Shown: positions 34,371 to 49,050 of the stretch, in pieces
Numbering within the stretch: position 1 is the first letter of the stretch
Layout of the letters: every line of letters begins with the position of its first letter
Origin: Letharia columbiana
Taxonomy: Eukaryota > Ascomycota > Lecanoromycetes > Lecanorales > Parmeliaceae
DNA length: 64,000 bases
Reading direction: 5' to 3'
Assembly: GCF_014066305.1 (NCBI RefSeq)
Contig: NW_023501055.1
Span: 1 to 64,000 of the forward strand
Notes under the pieces: generated by a model
Database searches by the model: none
Told to the model about the DNA's origin: nothing
Seen by the model: the letters and a program-made list of their open reading frames with translations, nothing else
Program-made: the position numbers and the translations under genes

Positions 34371-37300
34371 AGTAACCGGGCCAAAAAAAAAGGCTAATCG
34401 AATTAGAAATTAAATAAATATTAAAAGAGAGTATATAGATTATTTAAATCAGATGAAGTTAGAGGGATATATAATATATAATATTATTTTTATTATATTC
34501 GCTTTTAAAAATCTAGTTATTAATATATTATATATCCCATTCTTATATCAAATATATATCTAGCTTAGGGTATTATTAATAATTTAATTTTCTAGAATAG
34601 ATAGCTATAAGGGATCTAAAGTATCTTATAGAATTATTTTATTAACTGTAAATTAATGGATTATCAATAGATTATTAATGGAGAAGAATAATACTTATCG
34701 AAATAGCGTATTTATAATTATAATATCGATAGATATAGGCGATAGAAAGCGTAAATTAATATTATATAATACGTATATAATATAGTTAACTTAGATATTC
34801 GCTATTATAAATAGCGTTTAAGCTAAAAAGTAGCTTAAACGATAATAACGAGGTATTATAATTTTTTTAGATCTTAAATAAGATTAAAAAGTATAAATAT
34901 ATTGATAATATAGGACTTATAGATATAAGAATAAAATTCTATTAATAGAATACTTATCTATTAAGTTTAGCGATAAAGATATATTAATTATTCTCTATAT
35001 ATTAAGTCTTCTCTAATTCTTCTTTATATCTAAAGATATTAGAGAATAGAATAGCTATATTAGCTATTATAATTATTATTTAACCCCTTATCGTAGTTAA
35101 TATAAAGTATCTATTTCGTAATTTTAATAGTATTATCTTATTCTAAAAAGATTATATAAACGATATAATTTAGTTCTAAAGAGACATCTTTAAAGTCTAA
35201 TTAAGAATCTCACCTATAATATAATTAGCTTTATCTCTAATATATTTAAGATATTAGCGTTAATTAGTTTATAACTTATCTAAGTATTATTATACTTATT
35301 CTTCGTTAAAGTCTATTACTCTACTCTCTCTCTCTTTAACTTTATAATCTTATTTCTTAATATTAATATTTATATCTTCTTCTCGCGTAAGATAGACTTA
35401 ATCTCATATACTTTATTCTAAATAATATTATTAGATTTCGCGTTATTTTAAGCGAGGATTAAGGCGTAAAGCGAAGAGGTAGTATTCTTCGAGAAATTAA
35501 AGTTATTACTATATCGCAAGTTAGTTATTTAATCTTATAATTTTAAAGAGTTAGAAATAGTAGATAGATAAATAAATATACTATTAATAAATATATCGAT
35601 TATTATAGTATTTATACTTTTAAAAAAGCACTTCGTAGTATAGCTAGTTAGTTTATTAGATAAGTAATAAAGCTTATTAATACTAGCGCTAAAATCTAAA
35701 ATAAAAGATATTATTTTAAATTAATATACGTAATATCTAATATATTATATTACTTACTATTTAATTAATATAAAAATAATATAAGATTTATAGAGTTTAA
35801 ATAATCTACGTAATATAGAGTTAAAATTAAAAACGATTAAAAAGTTATAAGACTTTAAATCTTATTTTATTAATTTAGATTTTTACATAATAGAGTAGAA
35901 CTTAAAGAAAATTATAATAGTATATAATAAAACGAAGTAAATAAATAATTTATCTTATCGCTATTATCTTATATAAAGTCTATATATTTCTATTTATACT
36001 TAATATTATTTAATAATTATTCTTTAGAATTTAAGATTAATCTTATTAATATTTTATAATAAACTTTAATTTTATCTATTCTATAGCGAAGATATAATTA
36101 GAATATTAAAGTAATTATATATATAAGAAATATTATAGCTCTTCGAGAAAGTCTAAGAGAATACTCTTTCTTCGTTATCTTATTATTATAAATTACTCGA
36201 TATATATATACTAAATAAATATCTTAAAAGTATAAAAGCTATTCTAATATTATATTCTACTTAAATTATAAAATATAGTTTATTTATTATATCTCGAGAT
36301 ATTATTATTATAAAAGTAGATATTAATTTTAACTCTTTATTTATTATAAATTCTTAAATAGCTTAATAGATTATATTTTTTTAAAGATATAATATATATA
36401 AAGTAGAGATAGATAGTAAATTATAAGTCTAGATAAATAAGTATATATAGAGATAATAAAATATAGATCTTAAGTAGTAATAGATACTTAGCGTACGATC
36501 TACTTCCCTTTAATAAAGATATTATTAATCTTTTTAATACGTCGAAAAGATGATAATAGCGTTCTCTTAAAGTAATAGTCTAGATCGTTATTCGAGAAGT
36601 CTAATTTATTCTCTACTTTACTATTATATTATTACTTACTCTTTAATATAATAAGATTCTCGCCTTAATAGTTATTATACTTCGATAAAGAGCTTATTTT
36701 ATTTATTTAAAGAAATAAATTATAATAAAAATAAAAAGACTTAATATATCTATCTTTATTTTAAAGTTAATTTATATATAGCTTAACTCTAATATCGAAG
36801 ATTAATTAGATATTTTATAAAAAGATTAATATTAAAGTATTAAAAACGAGTATTTAGACTTAATCTACTTTTAAAATAGAAGTGCTATTCTTTATTTATT
36901 TTATTTAATTTAGATATTAATAATATTATTAAAAAAGTTAAAAATCTAGATAAAAGAATTAGATAAGTATTTACTTATAAATTAATATATTAAAGCTTTA
37001 GATCCTACGATAATAGCTAAGGTATCTATTATATTCTTTTTTAAAAAGTCTATAATCTTAATCTTTTTATAAAAGTTAGTTAACGAATAAACTACGAAAA
37101 TAATATTAAGATAAATTATACTTATAACTATATTCGAAATAAATTAAATCTTTTAATTTATATCGTTTTAATTAAGGTGATATCTACTCTTAATTTATTT
37201 TTAATTATATTATTTAATATTATCTCTTTAGATAGATTTAATAATATATATAATCTTATTTAAATTAAAATATATAAGATATATAACTCGATAATTATAT

Positions 37301-40300
37301 AAAAGCTTATTAAATTTAATTTAAATATTATTAATAAAGCGCGATAAGCTATTAATCTTAGATATAAATAATATATTATCTTACTAAAACTTCGACTTAA
37401 ATATCTTAAATATCTATTTAATACTCTTTTTAAGAATCTCTTCTTAATATATAATATTATTAAGCTCTTTATCTACTTTATTCTCTTTTAAAATACTATT
37501 ACTCTAGATATTATATATTAAAAATATTTATATTTTAGAAAAAGAAAATTTACTTCTCGCCTATTCTTTATAGGCTTTAATTTATTAAATCTCTTATCTC
37601 TATTCTTACTCTCTTCTATATCGCTTAATAGAGTAATTTCTTAATAATTTAATTATACTTTAAAGAGTTTATATATTTTAAACTTCTTTATATTAGCGGG
37701 CTAAGAGGCTATCTTTCTTTTTTTTAAAGTCTTCTCTAAAATAAATTTAGGCGGAGGGCTTATAGAAATAGACTAAGATTATATACTTATTCTCTTAATT
37801 TATTTTATACTAGATATCTTAAAAAACTTATTATATATCGTAATAAATAAAAGAATAACTATTATTACTATTAGAATAAATAAAAAGAATAAGAAAAGTA
37901 GAAGATTACGGAGAATAATAAATAGTATAAATAAACTAATTTCTCGAGCTATAGATTTTTTATAATAATATTTATCGAAGAAGCGAACTTAGCGATTTTA
38001 ATATCTCGAAAATATTAAAAAATTAGCTATCTTTCCTTTATTAACGATATTACTCTTATACTTTATATAGATTAAATATCGTTATATTTTAATCTAGAAT
38101 ATTTTATAAAACTATCTAATATTTTAAAAGTTAGATCTAAGTATTTACTCTTTTTATAGAGAGCTTTTTATAGCGCGAGAGTAAGATTCTAAATTTAATT
38201 CTTAAGTCTTAAGACTAATTATCTTTATAATAATAAGATATCTATATAATTAAAGAAGGTTTAAAAAGATTTATTAATAGATATTAGAATAAGCTAATTA
38301 AAATATTTAAGCTATTTAGAAAATCTAATTATATAATATCTAAAGCTAGATAATAATTTAGAGAGTTAATAAATATATTTATATAATATAGCGAAGTATT
38401 AATAATAATAATATTATTTTATAAATAATAGAATTAAATCTTATAAAAAGAAATAATTAATATTAAGTAGATAGATAATCTCTTTATTTCTCTTAATAAT
38501 AATATTAATAAGAATTTAACTAATTAAGTAATAGTAATATTCTAAAAAAAAAAGCTATTATTTAATTAGGTAATAAGCTTAGATATCTATTATAATATAA
38601 TTAATTATCTTTAAAATATCTTTATATTCGCCTATTTCCTCAAGACTCTTCTTTATTTCTTTATTTTCTTATAAAGATAGTATATTATTAATCGCCTTTT
38701 TAAATCTATAAGTATCGTCTATTCCTAATATTTATTTATTCTATAATCTTCGATCTACTAAAATCTTAATTTATTAAATTAATTTACTTTAAGTATTTTA
38801 GTATAACTCGCGATATTATATAATATATATCTCTTCTAATTAGTGAATATATAGTGGGATAATAATATATAAGCGCTAGATCTCTAATATTTTAATTTTA
38901 GATCTATTATTTTTCGAGATAATTATATTAGAAAATAATAGAAAATAGTAATAAAAGAAGAGACTTAAATAGAGTAAAAGAGTCTAAATAAAATTATATT
39001 TTTAAAATATCTTAAGAAAGATAATATTAATAAATATTCTAAAATATTAAAAAGCGTTATAAATAGCGGAATAAATATAAGTATACGAAATTATATTTTA
39101 ATTAATTAACTTTAAACGTTTATTAATTTTAAAAGAATATTATTATTATAACGAATAATCTCTATTAAGCTATTAAGAATACTATATTAAATAATAACTT
39201 AAATACTATATTAAATTAAAAAAACGAATCTAATAATAAAGAAGATTTTCTATTATTTATATTAAACTCGCCTTTAACTCTTACTTCTCTAGAAATATTA
39301 GTATAAGACTTTAAGAATAATTTTAAGAATAATTTTAATGAGTTAGTATTTAAGGATAATTCGCGTAAATAGATTATAAATATACTATCGCTATTAAAAC
39401 GCTTTTTTATAATTAATCTTTTTAAGACGATTCTTTATAAGAGAGTCTTTATAGAGCTAAAAATCTTTATAATAGTTTTTAAATTATAGTATTAAGTAAT
39501 TAAATTAAATAGATAAAGTTATTAGAGCTTATTAAAGATATTTAATCTATTAAAAAATTTAAAGACTCTAAGAAATCTATTAAAGTCTATTTTTATTATT
39601 AAGAAATATATTAAAGTATAATTATTATTTATTAAACTATAACGTTAAGAGATAATTATAATACTTTAGAAACTATCTATTTAAAGTTCTAAGAGCGTTT
39701 CTTATATTAACTAGAAAGATATATATTTCTTTAATCCTCTATATCTCTTTAAGATCGTTTTATTATCTATTAATTTTCGTATAAAGATATATATTAAAAT
39801 AACTTATTTTATAAATAAATCGATAGAACTCTATTATTCTATAATATAAGCGATATTAATAAAAGTATATTCTAGAGATTATATTAAAAATTATGATAAC
39901 TCTTTTATAATTCTCTTATCTAATTTAGTTTATTATCGTTATAAAAAGCTAAACTACTATTATTTAGCTATAATAAATATTAAATTTTATTTTAATAGAG
40001 TTTTCGAAGTTAAGAAAGATTTTATTAAGATAATAATCTCTCTAAAAATAGTAAAGCTTATTATTAATTCTCTTTACTTCTTATTTTATTTTAAATTAAG
40101 TTAATTAGATTATTTAATTTCTTTATAATCTATAGCTATAGAACTATTTCTCTTAAAAAACGAGTTTTATTATATTATTTAAGATTAAATCGATTCTCTA
40201 GAAATAGAAATATACTATAATTATCGCTATAAGAGTTTAAATATAGATTTAAATAGAAAGTTAGCTATCTATAAGACTCGCTTTATTATATAAAATATTT

Positions 40301-43300
40301 ATAATATTTAAATTAAGTTAATAAACGCTTTATAACTCTACCCTTCTTATCGCGATAAATTAAAACTTCTAATTTATAATCGACGTTATCTTCTTAATTT
40401 CTCTAAGTCTTCTTATATTAATATACCTCTTCTTACTTTTATAAATATATTTAAATTATATCGAAATATATATAGATTAATTCTTAAAATATATATTATT
40501 ATTATAAGATTAAATTAGCGCGAAAGAAAGAGGAGAGCTAATATCTTATCGCTTACTTTAAAGTCTTATAAAAGCGAATTTATAGATATTATTAAAGTTA
40601 TTAAGTCTAAAATAATAAAATTAAATAAAGAAATCTTAATAAAGATTAACGAAGTAGAGTATATAATATATGTTTATATAATAACGTTTATTAGAGATAT
40701 AAAGTAATAGATATAGAATATAGAATTTAGCTCTTCGCTAGTAAATCGAGACTATATGAAATATCTAATTCTTAAGAAGTATAAGTCGAATTTAATATTT
40801 AATATTAAATTTAATAGACGCTTTTATTAAAGGATTTTATATAAGAAATTAAAAGTAGAGTCGTTATCTAATTTTATTAACTACTTAAAAACGCTAAAAA
40901 TAAATTTAAAATAAACTCCTCTTATTAAAATCTTATTTTCTCTAGATTTTATTTAAAGTAATTTAATTAATATAGTATATTTAAAGTTCGTTAATATAGT
41001 AAAGTAAGTTTAATAAGTTTTAATTAAGACTATTCTTATAATAAAAAACGCTAAAGCCTATATAATTAAACTTTATTACTTTTCTTTTTTATTAGATTAA
41101 AATAGATTATAATCTTTTATTTATTATTTATAAAGCTATCGAATATAGAAATATATGAGAATCTCTATTATTATATTACTACTTTTAAGAATATAATTAT
41201 ATTTAAAATAAATAACATCGCTCTTCTTAAAAATTATAGAGAGTACTATTTCTTTAAATTTAGAATATAACGCTATAAATTTTATTATATAATATTACGC
41301 TTATATAATAAAGAGTAATATTATTATTTTAATTTATAGTATAACTAGCGAAGATAGAAATAATATAATTACTCTATTACGTTAATTAAAAAAGTTATTT
41401 TAAAAGCTATTTTAATATATCGCTCTCGCTATATTATCGAAGTTTAAATATAAAAAGAGATTTATTTTATTTAAAGATATAACGTTAATAGAATCTTAAT
41501 AAGAATTTAATAACGAGTTAGACGTTTTTAATATATTTAAAAATCGTAAGATATAGAAGATAGAGCGCTTAAAGTATAAGGATCTTATAAAGTTTTTTAT
41601 TATAAAAGAGATATTATTAAAGAAGATAATAGTATTTTAAGCTTTTATAAATAGACTAAATATTTATACTAAATTATATTTTATTAAAATAATATAAAAG
41701 TATATAACTTTAAATAATTTAATAATTTTTTTTAAAGAAGATAAGTATCGATAAGAAATCGTTTTAATAATTATCGTTATATTTCGCTAATTTAAATATC
41801 TAGAAACTTTAAGATATCTATTCTATATATAAATTACCGCGATATTATTAAGATATTATTATTTAAAAAAAGCGTTTATTAAATACTTCGCTTTATACTT
41901 ATTAATTTAATATAATATTTCGAGTTAAGATTAATAATAAAGCTATAAAGAATTTATACTTAATATCTAATACTATTTAAATAATTATTACTATTTTTTA
42001 AGAGAAAGTAAAAGAATATAAAGAGCGAGTTAAAATTAATTATCTTAGAGGACGAATTATATAAGAAGCTTATTATTTTAAACTATCTTAATAAGAAGTT
42101 TATTAGAAAGTTAAACTAGCCGCTTTAGTCTATTGATCTTAAATATAATAATTTATTTATTTTAATATTATAATAGATATATTAGATTAACTATAATAAG
42201 TTTAATATAATCTTTTCTCATAGTGCTAGATTATAATAGTATTAAAAGTTAAGCTTTATAAATAGATATATCTTACTTCTTTTTAAATTTATTATATTAA
42301 GATATTAACTACGCTAAAGATAAATTTAGAATAAGATTAGAATATTAATTACTAAGATATAGAAAATCTAAATATTAAATCGTATTTAAAGTTAATAACT
42401 TTATTACTATTAGAGCGAAAGAACTTACTCGTTTAAATAAAGTATTTCTATATTAGCTTTTTTATATAGTAAATTAAAATATTTACGCGTATTACTATAG
42501 TAAAGAACTTTTATATTCTCTAGATTAATTTTATTCTAGATGTTTTTTATTTTAAGCTATCTATAATTATAGATATTATAAAACTTTCTAATATTAGAAG
42601 TAAGAAGTATTATATTATATATATTAAATATATAAAGTAACTTAATAGAACTCGGCGATTAATTTATAAAGAAATTATTTTACTTCTAAGTTGAGATTAT
42701 GATATTTAATTTATATAGAATAAAGATAATTTATTTTAAAGGTTTTTATCTCGATAATAAAGAATATATTTATTTAAGCTATAAAATAATAGAACTTATA
42801 AATACTTACTAAGTAAGCGCTCTCTATAGGAAATTCCGCTATATTCTTCGCGTTTTAGAATTATTTATCTCGATATTAGATTATTAAATTTAAAATATAA
42901 TATATAAAATATAATATTTAAATATAGATATTAAGGCTTAAAGTATAAATTATTAAATTTCTAACTTAAAAACTACTAGAAAATCTTTAAAATATAGACT
43001 TAGCGAAAATTTAAGAAATACTTAATATTTAATTTAGAAGAATTTCGAGAAGATGGATATAATTCGTTTATTAACGATATTATTCTAAGCTCTATTATAT
43101 ATTTATACGCCTATATTCTAATCTAGATAATTCTATAAAATAATCTAAGAAGTAGAAAGTTAATTTTAGCGTAAAGCTCGTAGTATTAATAGATATATTT
43201 AAATAATAAGTATCTTTCTAAAGTATTTAGTAATAGAATTCTCTCTTAATTAAGATATTTAATCTAAAGTTATATAAGTATTTATATTATCGAAAAATAT

Positions 43301-43360
43301 CGAAGAATAAGATTTATAGATAGCTAGGGTTAGTTAATTAAAAGTTAGAAAATAATATAG
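34371..43360. repeat. RIP-degraded repeats, unassigned
   Basis: Nine kilobases have no frame above 60 codons, are extremely TA-rich and have almost no CA or TG. Translations of several segments gave no motif I trust. Probably one or more large mobile elements. Confidence 0.5.
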
Positions 43361-43945
43361 TATCTGCAAATCTGAAAAGTTCCTTTCCGCACGATTTCCG
43401 CCGGGTCCGCACCATAAGTACGATTTAGCACAATTTAGCCTATTAAGCAGACTTTACCTATATTTAACCCTTTCCACTAATTCTACTAGTTTAGTAACTT
43501 TAAAAAATTTTTAGCAACTTCAAAAATTTTACGTAATATACTCTAATACACTCTAAGTATTATTCTATATACATATAGTATTAATATATATCATTATCAA
43601 TATGCGCATTATTATATATGCGTATTATTGTGCGCTATATCAGAGTATTATCTACGCGACTAATTTTATTAAATTATTCAATTTTATAGCTAAATTTGAG
43701 TTGACGTTAATACTCGTTATTATAGAATCTTATTATCACAACGTCAATTATTAGAACTTTTCTTTTTTTATACGTATTGCTATTAAACTGATAGAACTAG
43801 CGAAAAAGATTAGAATAGTTACTGAACCGGCGGAATTTGGGCGGATTCTAATCAGATTTGCTGATCCGGCGGATTTTGTGATTTCCGCGACAAACGCGCG
43901 ATCAGCAATTTCAAATTTTGCAGGAACTTTTCAGATTTGCAGATG
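43361..43945. mobile_element. TIR element (MITE-like), copy 2
   Basis: Same element as 693-1,334 with the same terminal repeats, except that the first base of the left end is T instead of C. It is 585 bp and retains more CA/TG (for example CCGCCGGGTCCGCACC and ATCCGGCGGATTTTG in the right part), so it is the better copy. The flanks are AG on both sides rather than TA. It sits inside strongly RIP-mutated DNA and so probably inserted afterwards. Confidence 0.85.
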
Positions 43946-46900
43946 AGATATTTATCTTTTAAATGCTATAATTTAAGCTATAATCTCTTTAAAAGATAAG
44001 AGTCTAGCGAGCGTGATTTATATATATAGAAAGATATTAGATATAATTATAAAGCTCTTCTTTAATAGTAAGATATATAAAAAAAGCGATTAGTAGATTA
44101 GTGCTTTTTTAATAGAAAAATTATATAAATAAATAATATCTTCGAGTATTCTAGAATAGGCGATAATACGTATTTTCTTATTAATATAATATAGAAGCCT
44201 CGCGATAGAATTATTAACGGTTTTAATATTAATATAATATTTTCATATATTAAATATCTTTATTCATTTTTAAAGGTATCTTTAGCTTTTTCTACTTTTT
44301 TCACTTTTTCTAGACTTCTCCGACTTTCCTATTAATTAGATATTTATTAATTTATATTTTATTCTTATAGATCTCGTCTATAATAATAATAACTTGATCT
44401 TTAATTTTAGATTAATTAGAATTTTAAATTTAGATTCTTAAGCTAATATAGCGATAATAACGATAAGATATAAAGTATATATCTATCTTCTTATAATTAG
44501 CTAGAGTAAATAAGTAAAATAAATAAATTAAATATATAGATTATTATTATACATCTTATTATCGATTTAAAGAAGATATTATAATATAATATTAATAGCG
44601 ATATAGATAGAGGAAAGGCGATATAATTTAAAGTAAAAAAGAGATTTATATCTTATAAAATATTAGAATAAAATAATAATATAGAATTATTTAAAGTAAA
44701 GAAGAAAATAGAATAACGTAGTTAATATAAATATTATAAGTATTAATTTCGGAATATTAAATTTTTTTCTATTTTTAAATATATAACCGCGCTATATTCT
44801 CCGCTATTTCGATTATATTTTATTAATATATTATATATTAATTCTAATAACTATTCTAAATTAGATAAGATAATTTCGAATAATATATTTATATTAAGAG
44901 ATTTTCGAGAAATATACTTTTAATATTATTTCTACTTCTTCGCTAATATTAAGCTATACGATATTTTATTATCTAATTTAAATCTTTATATCGAGCGTGA
45001 GAATAAGAAGTTAATATATATTAATAGTAGCGCGTAAGCTATTAAAATACTCTTAAATTCACTTAATCGAGTAGTAAAAGCGTATAAAGGAATTTACTTA
45101 ATAGATTATAATTATATTAAATAATAAAGTATTATAGTAAGTTACTTAATAATTTCATATTCTATTTAGATATTTTATTATACTATTATACTACTATACT
45201 ACTATACGATATATCGCCGAATATATAAATATTATAGAAAGCTATTTTAATCTTAATAGGGGCTTATTCTAAAAAAAAAAGTAGCGTTATAGTTAATGCT
45301 ATAAATTGATTATCTTAAGCGTATATTTATTAAATATAATACTATTTTTCTCTCTAGATAGATTAGTTATATTTATTTATATTATATAATACTTATTTGA
45401 TATATAGGCGGATATATAGTTAAAGCTTAGAGAAATAATAGTATTGCGTAATAATATTATATAGATTAATAGCGTAGCGTAGCGTTTATCTTAGTTATTT
45501 AAATAATAGATATAATAGCTATTAAGTAAACTAAGTAGGTATTTATTATCTAGATATACTAATATAAATGTATAGTTAAAGATATTAAATATAGTTTATA
45601 TAGGGTTGCTTATAGTGGATTAATATATAATAAGCCTCTAATATAAAATTAATATTATATTATTCCGTTATCAGTATGTTATTAACTGCTTATTAACTGT
45701 TTATTGATACGTAAGTTTAAAAAAACGATAAGTTTTATTAAACTTTTCATGAGCGAGAAGAATAGGTGCTTCGTATTAACACATTATGAAAAATGTAAAT
45801 TGTTCGAAATAGGTTATTTCGTCTAATCCGGTGTGTAGTCTTTATTATACAGTTCACACCATTCGTTAAAATGGCCAATCTAAGTAAAATAGACCTAAAA
45901 TTCCCGTCATTACTAGGGCCCATAAGGTAATAAATAATAAATCTAAGTTTAAAAAAAAAATTATATAAATAATATAGATTAAATTATTAATATAGATATA
46001 AATATAATATTTAATTAAATAATTTATATTAAAAGTGTTTAAACTAAGAACTCTCGCGTAATTAATTAAATTTATTATATTAAAGATTCTTATATAAATC
46101 TCCGCGAAGGCGCTTTTTTATTAATTAATTAGAGAAAATTTAATCTTAATCTTATAAATATTAAAGATCTTAAAATTATTAAAAATTTAATAGCTATTTT
46201 AATTATAAATATAACGTCTTCTAATACTTCTTTAAATTTAATATTTTTCGAAATATTAATAATACGCTATTTATTTAATATCTCTTCTATAATAAATATT
46301 AATATTATTAAATATTATTATTTATTTAAAAGCTTATAAATCTTAATTTCTTCTTTTAAATTTATAATTAAAAATTATTTTTTTACGAAGTATACGCTAT
46401 TAGCGTGAATAACTATCTTCTTAATAAGATTATATAATTAAAAGATATACTTTCTCTTATACTTTAGTAATATATATTTTTTATTTTAATCTATAAACTT
46501 TTTCTAAATTTATTTTATTATATAAATAATAAAATTAATTATACGTAAATAAAAAAGAATAAACTTTCGTTAATAGAAGGTCTTAAAAAGAATTATAATA
46601 GTTTTAATATTAAGTAATTATATTATTAGATAATTAATAATAATAATAATTTTAAATTAAAAGAATTTATTAAGATTAAAGCTTAAAAGAATAAGATATA
46701 TCTTATATAGTAAAATTTATTTAAAACGCTTAATTATATTATTTATTTAAGAATTATTAAAAATAATAGATTTCTATTTAATACTCGATAGAGCGAGATA
46801 ATTAAGAAAGACTTTAGATATATATTTATTCTTATTATTAAGATAAATATAAGAAATTTTATAATTATATAATTTAAGATAAATTTTAAATTATAAAAAT

Positions 46901-48118
46901 ATAGCGAAGATTTTACTTTTATAATAAATATAGTAAACTTTAAAATAAAAGATAAAATTATTTTTAAATATTATAAAGTATTTATAATTATTAAAATTAA
47001 TAGAAAATAAAGACTCTATAAAATCGCTATAAATAAATTTACTTAATTATATATTAAGCGTAATAGAATTAATATAAAAAATAACCTTCTAATATCTTAT
47101 AATATAATATTTATAAATATATTTATTCGCGATATTCTTAATAAAATCTATATCTACCGTTATAGCGAAGAGTTTATTTAAATTTTATTAATCTAAATAA
47201 TTTATATAAATATATTAAAGTTAATAAATTAAATTTAGAAAAATATTATATATCGTTAAGATATTATTTAAATTATTTTAAAAATCGAGAAAAAATAAAT
47301 CTTAATTATAAGTATTTATAAGCTTTAAATCGTCTTTAATTAAAGCGTAATTAATCTTATAAAAAACGATTACGATATTAAAATCTAAGAGTTTATTAAT
47401 AAAAAGAAGATTAATATTTATATTAAATATATATAAGATATTAAGTAGAGTAATATTTATACGCTTATTTTAAACGAAGTAATTTAAATTAATAATATCG
47501 CGATTAAGAGATTAAACTTAATTACTCTTAATATCGCGAATAGAATAAGAGTAAATCTTTTTATAAATAATAAATATTAAATAATTAATAAAAAAATAGT
47601 GAAAGTAATTAAAATTTATTATTATATTAGAATATAGATTAGCGAAATTAGCTATTATTAAATTATATTCTAAATTAAAATTAATTACTATTAAGTTAAT
47701 AACTTTCTTATTATTAACTATATTAAAAATATTAAAATCGTTAGAATTAAGATTTATATAATATATAATTAAATCTAATTCTTTTAGAAAGATATAATTA
47801 ATATTAAAATACTTATTCTTCTCTAAAATAAAGATATTAAAAGATATTTTTTTAATATACTTACGCTTAATATTAAAGTTCTTCTCTATATTATTAAAAT
47901 TAATCGCGATAATTTAAATCTTCTTCTTCTTTTTCTTATTTAATATAAATTTTTTAGATTTTAGATAAAAAAACTTAATCTAGTATTTAGTAGAGAAATA
48001 TCTAAATTTATATTTAACGATCTTATATAAAAAGTAAATTTCGCGATTAATTTTTAAATTATTAATTTTATAATATCTAGCGAATTACTTATTTTTATCT
48101 TTATCGCTATTATTATAA
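43946..48118. repeat. RIP-degraded repeats, unassigned
   Basis: No coding frames. A less mutated patch at about 45,660-45,930 contains CCGGTGTGTAGTC followed by TTATTATACA, a segment repeated at about 49,330. The rest is unassignable. Confidence 0.5.
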
Positions 48119-48405
48119 ATACCTTAGAGGAAATACACGATTGGGGTATATCACGTGACTGTACTATCAACTCGATATTTGTTATAACTTTCAATCAACT
48201 TTCAATCAACGTCTCATTGATATTAGGATTTCGATAACATTAAATTATTCGATATTCGAAATTAATGGATAATTATTTCGTAATTCCCTTATTATATATT
48301 AAGGTTTATACTAATTCGGGTATCTCGCTTCGCTTATAATAGCCTATTCATCAACGTCACGTGATTTATTTTTCGATTTTTGGATTTTTCTCGAAATTTG
48401 ATATA
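48119..48405. other. Non-RIP flank of the TA-flanked element
   Basis: Moderately AT-rich with normal CA/TG content, two CACGTGA words (48,160 and 48,359 region) and a tandem CTTTCAATCAA pair near 48,190. It resembles single-copy or young repeat DNA. No gene is seen. Confidence 0.4.
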
Positions 48406-49048
48406 CAGTCTACCTGGGCTATAACGATATATCGTTTCATGGAGATAGTATCGTTACAACCAAATTATCGTTAAGCCTAGATTTGCACTAATTACTACTG
48501 AAATACGCCTGAATCGATGCCTACTTTTGCGCAGAAGCCTTACGAGCCCTGATCTCTCTTTCATATCGATTTAGACGTGTGATTAGTACATCATCGCCGT
48601 CGTTTTGTTGTTCCTCGTATAATTGTAGACGTTCCAGTAGCTTTAGGGCCTCTGAATCCTTGACACGAGGTAATTTCTCCAAGAACCAGGCCTGAAGCGC
48701 CTGTGTCTTGCGCTTATCACCTGATTCAGTCGCATTGTATAGACGTAGGTCTCGTCGTTCAGCGTCAGTAACTGCCCGGCGTCGTTTTCGAGTAGAATTA
48801 GGCGGTGGGGGGGAGATAGGTGCCCTTGGACCACTGAAATCCTGTTTCAATGGCGGCGATGATGGCGAGGATATATTGTTTAGGGCTATTGGATATAACG
48901 ATATTACTGAATTTACTGGGCAAATGCTAACGATATCGTAGTAGACAAGTTATCGTTATTCTACACCAAAAATAATCATTGCATGGCTGTGCAATCGTTA
49001 CAACCAGAATATCGTTATGTGGCGAATCGTTATAGCCCAGGTAGACTG
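48406..49048. mobile_element. Young pogo/Fot1-derived element with 23-bp TIRs
   Basis: Perfect 23-bp terminal inverted repeats start CAGTCTACCTGGGCTATAAC (48,406-48,428) and end with the complement (49,026-49,048). They are flanked by TA on both sides (48,404-48,405; 49,049-49,050), the target of Tc1/mariner and pogo elements. Total 643 bp. Nine ATCGTTA/TAACGAT words lie near the two ends, including one in each TIR. A 24-bp composite of two such words 17 bp apart occurs once in each half (48,450-48,473; 48,994-49,017), in the same orientation. The only gene encodes a DNA-binding domain. There are no RIP changes, so insertion is recent relative to its surroundings. Confidence 0.88.
48521..48850 (-). 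CDS. DNA-binding-domain-only pogo/Fot1-like protein, 109 aa
   Basis: Open frame of 109 codons inside the TIR element. Residues 10-20 are Pro-rich, 21-25 are basic (RKRRR), and 26-70 (AVTDAERRDLR..., QALQAWFLEKL) resemble the N-terminal helix-turn-helix of CENP-B/pogo and Fot1 transposases, which binds transposon ends. A charged, helix-rich C-terminal part follows. The catalytic DDE domain is absent, so it cannot transpose DNA by itself. It may be a remnant, or may bind the ATCGTTA sites and act as a repressor. The last is inference. The fold assignment rests on resemblance and not on a search. Confidence 0.6.
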   Translation of the reverse strand: MKQDFSGPRAPISPPPPNSTRKRRRAVTDAERRDLRLYNATESGDKRKTQALQAWFLEKLPRVKDSEALKLLERLQLYEEQQNDGDDVLITRLNRYEREIRARKASAQK

Positions 49049-49050
49049 TA

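Noticed and set aside
34371..45900. Possible helicase or second retrotransposon proteins in RIP-mutated DNA
   Set aside because: Trial translations of several segments gave no motif strong enough to name.
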